From an uncultured Sutterella sp. (GTDB lineage Bacteria; Pseudomonadota; Gammaproteobacteria; Burkholderiales; Burkholderiaceae_F), in contig CALESB010000064.1 of the NCBI GenBank assembly GCA_937906995.1, forward strand, positions 1 to 21,927: a DNA stretch of 21,927 nt, read 5' to 3'. This document shows positions 21,874 to 21,927 of the stretch, in pieces. Below the pieces are notes generated by a model that saw nothing but the letters and a program-made list of their open reading frames with translations, was not told where the DNA came from and did no database searches. Made by a program: the position numbers and the translations under genes. Each line of letters begins with the position of its first letter. Position 1 is the stretch's first letter.

Positions 21874-21927
21874 GGAGTGGTAGTTCAGTTGGTTAGAATA
21901 CCGGCCTGTCACGCCGGGGGTCGCGGG
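21874..21927 (+). tRNA. tRNA-Asp (anticodon GUC), truncated by the window edge
   Basis: The gene starts GGAGTGGTAGTTCAGTTGG. The anticodon arm is CCGGC-CTGTCAC-GCCGG (anticodon GTC). The window ends inside the T-arm (GTCGCGGG), so the last 20 or so bases are missing. A pyrimidine mate for the T in GGAGTGG cannot be checked. Confidence 0.93.

Overview
The window looks like chromosomal DNA of an AT-leaning Gram-negative betaproteobacterium of the order Burkholderiales. A Sutterellaceae-like gut lineage is my best guess. The guess rests on gene order (tsaB-rimI-udg; lplT divergent from alr-radA; tig-clpP-clpX-lon followed by tRNA-Val and tRNA-Asp) and on the protein families. It is inference, with no database search behind it. 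Almost all of the sequence is conserved core genes. I see no phage genes, insertion sequence or CRISPR array.

Region 1 (1-2531): the end of an unrecognised membrane protein and a strong terminator, then a tight operon of tsaB (tRNA t6A synthesis), rimI (ribosomal protein S18 acetyltransferase) and a family-4 uracil-DNA glycosylase with an iron-sulfur cluster.

Region 2 (2520-8484): an envelope-remodelling block. A two-component system (histidine kinase and OmpR-type regulator, minus strand) faces away from a 771-residue protein that joins a PAP2 lipid phosphatase to a complete EptA/MCR-type phosphoethanolamine transferase. The shared intergenic region carries three TTGAC copies at exact 11-bp intervals, a good candidate site for the regulator. 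The kinase sensor loop carries several ExxE motifs like those of metal-sensing PmrB/ColS kinases. Convergent to the fusion is an LplT-like lysophospholipid transporter.

Region 3 (8903-12186): an apparent operon of alr (alanine racemase), radA (recombination ATPase) and a divergent UreE-like metallochaperone. The last protein has a 115-residue tail of about seven Cys/His repeat units (19 Cys, 36 His). No urease genes are visible.

Region 4 (12187-15470): a gene-poor stretch with repeated GTGTGC motifs beside the 3' end of tRNA-Leu(UAG), then an AzgA-type purine permease (minus) and a YqhD-type metal-dependent alcohol/aldehyde dehydrogenase (plus).

Region 5 (15471-21927): the proteostasis cluster tig, clpP, clpX, lon, then tRNA-Val(UAC) and a truncated tRNA-Asp(GUC). 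Its control elements are readable: a terminator-like hairpin just before tig, a strong terminator between clpP and clpX, and a near-consensus RpoH (sigma-32) promoter before lon.

Most worth follow-up: the PAP2-EptA fusion with its putative regulon element, and the UreE-like protein with the Cys/His tail.
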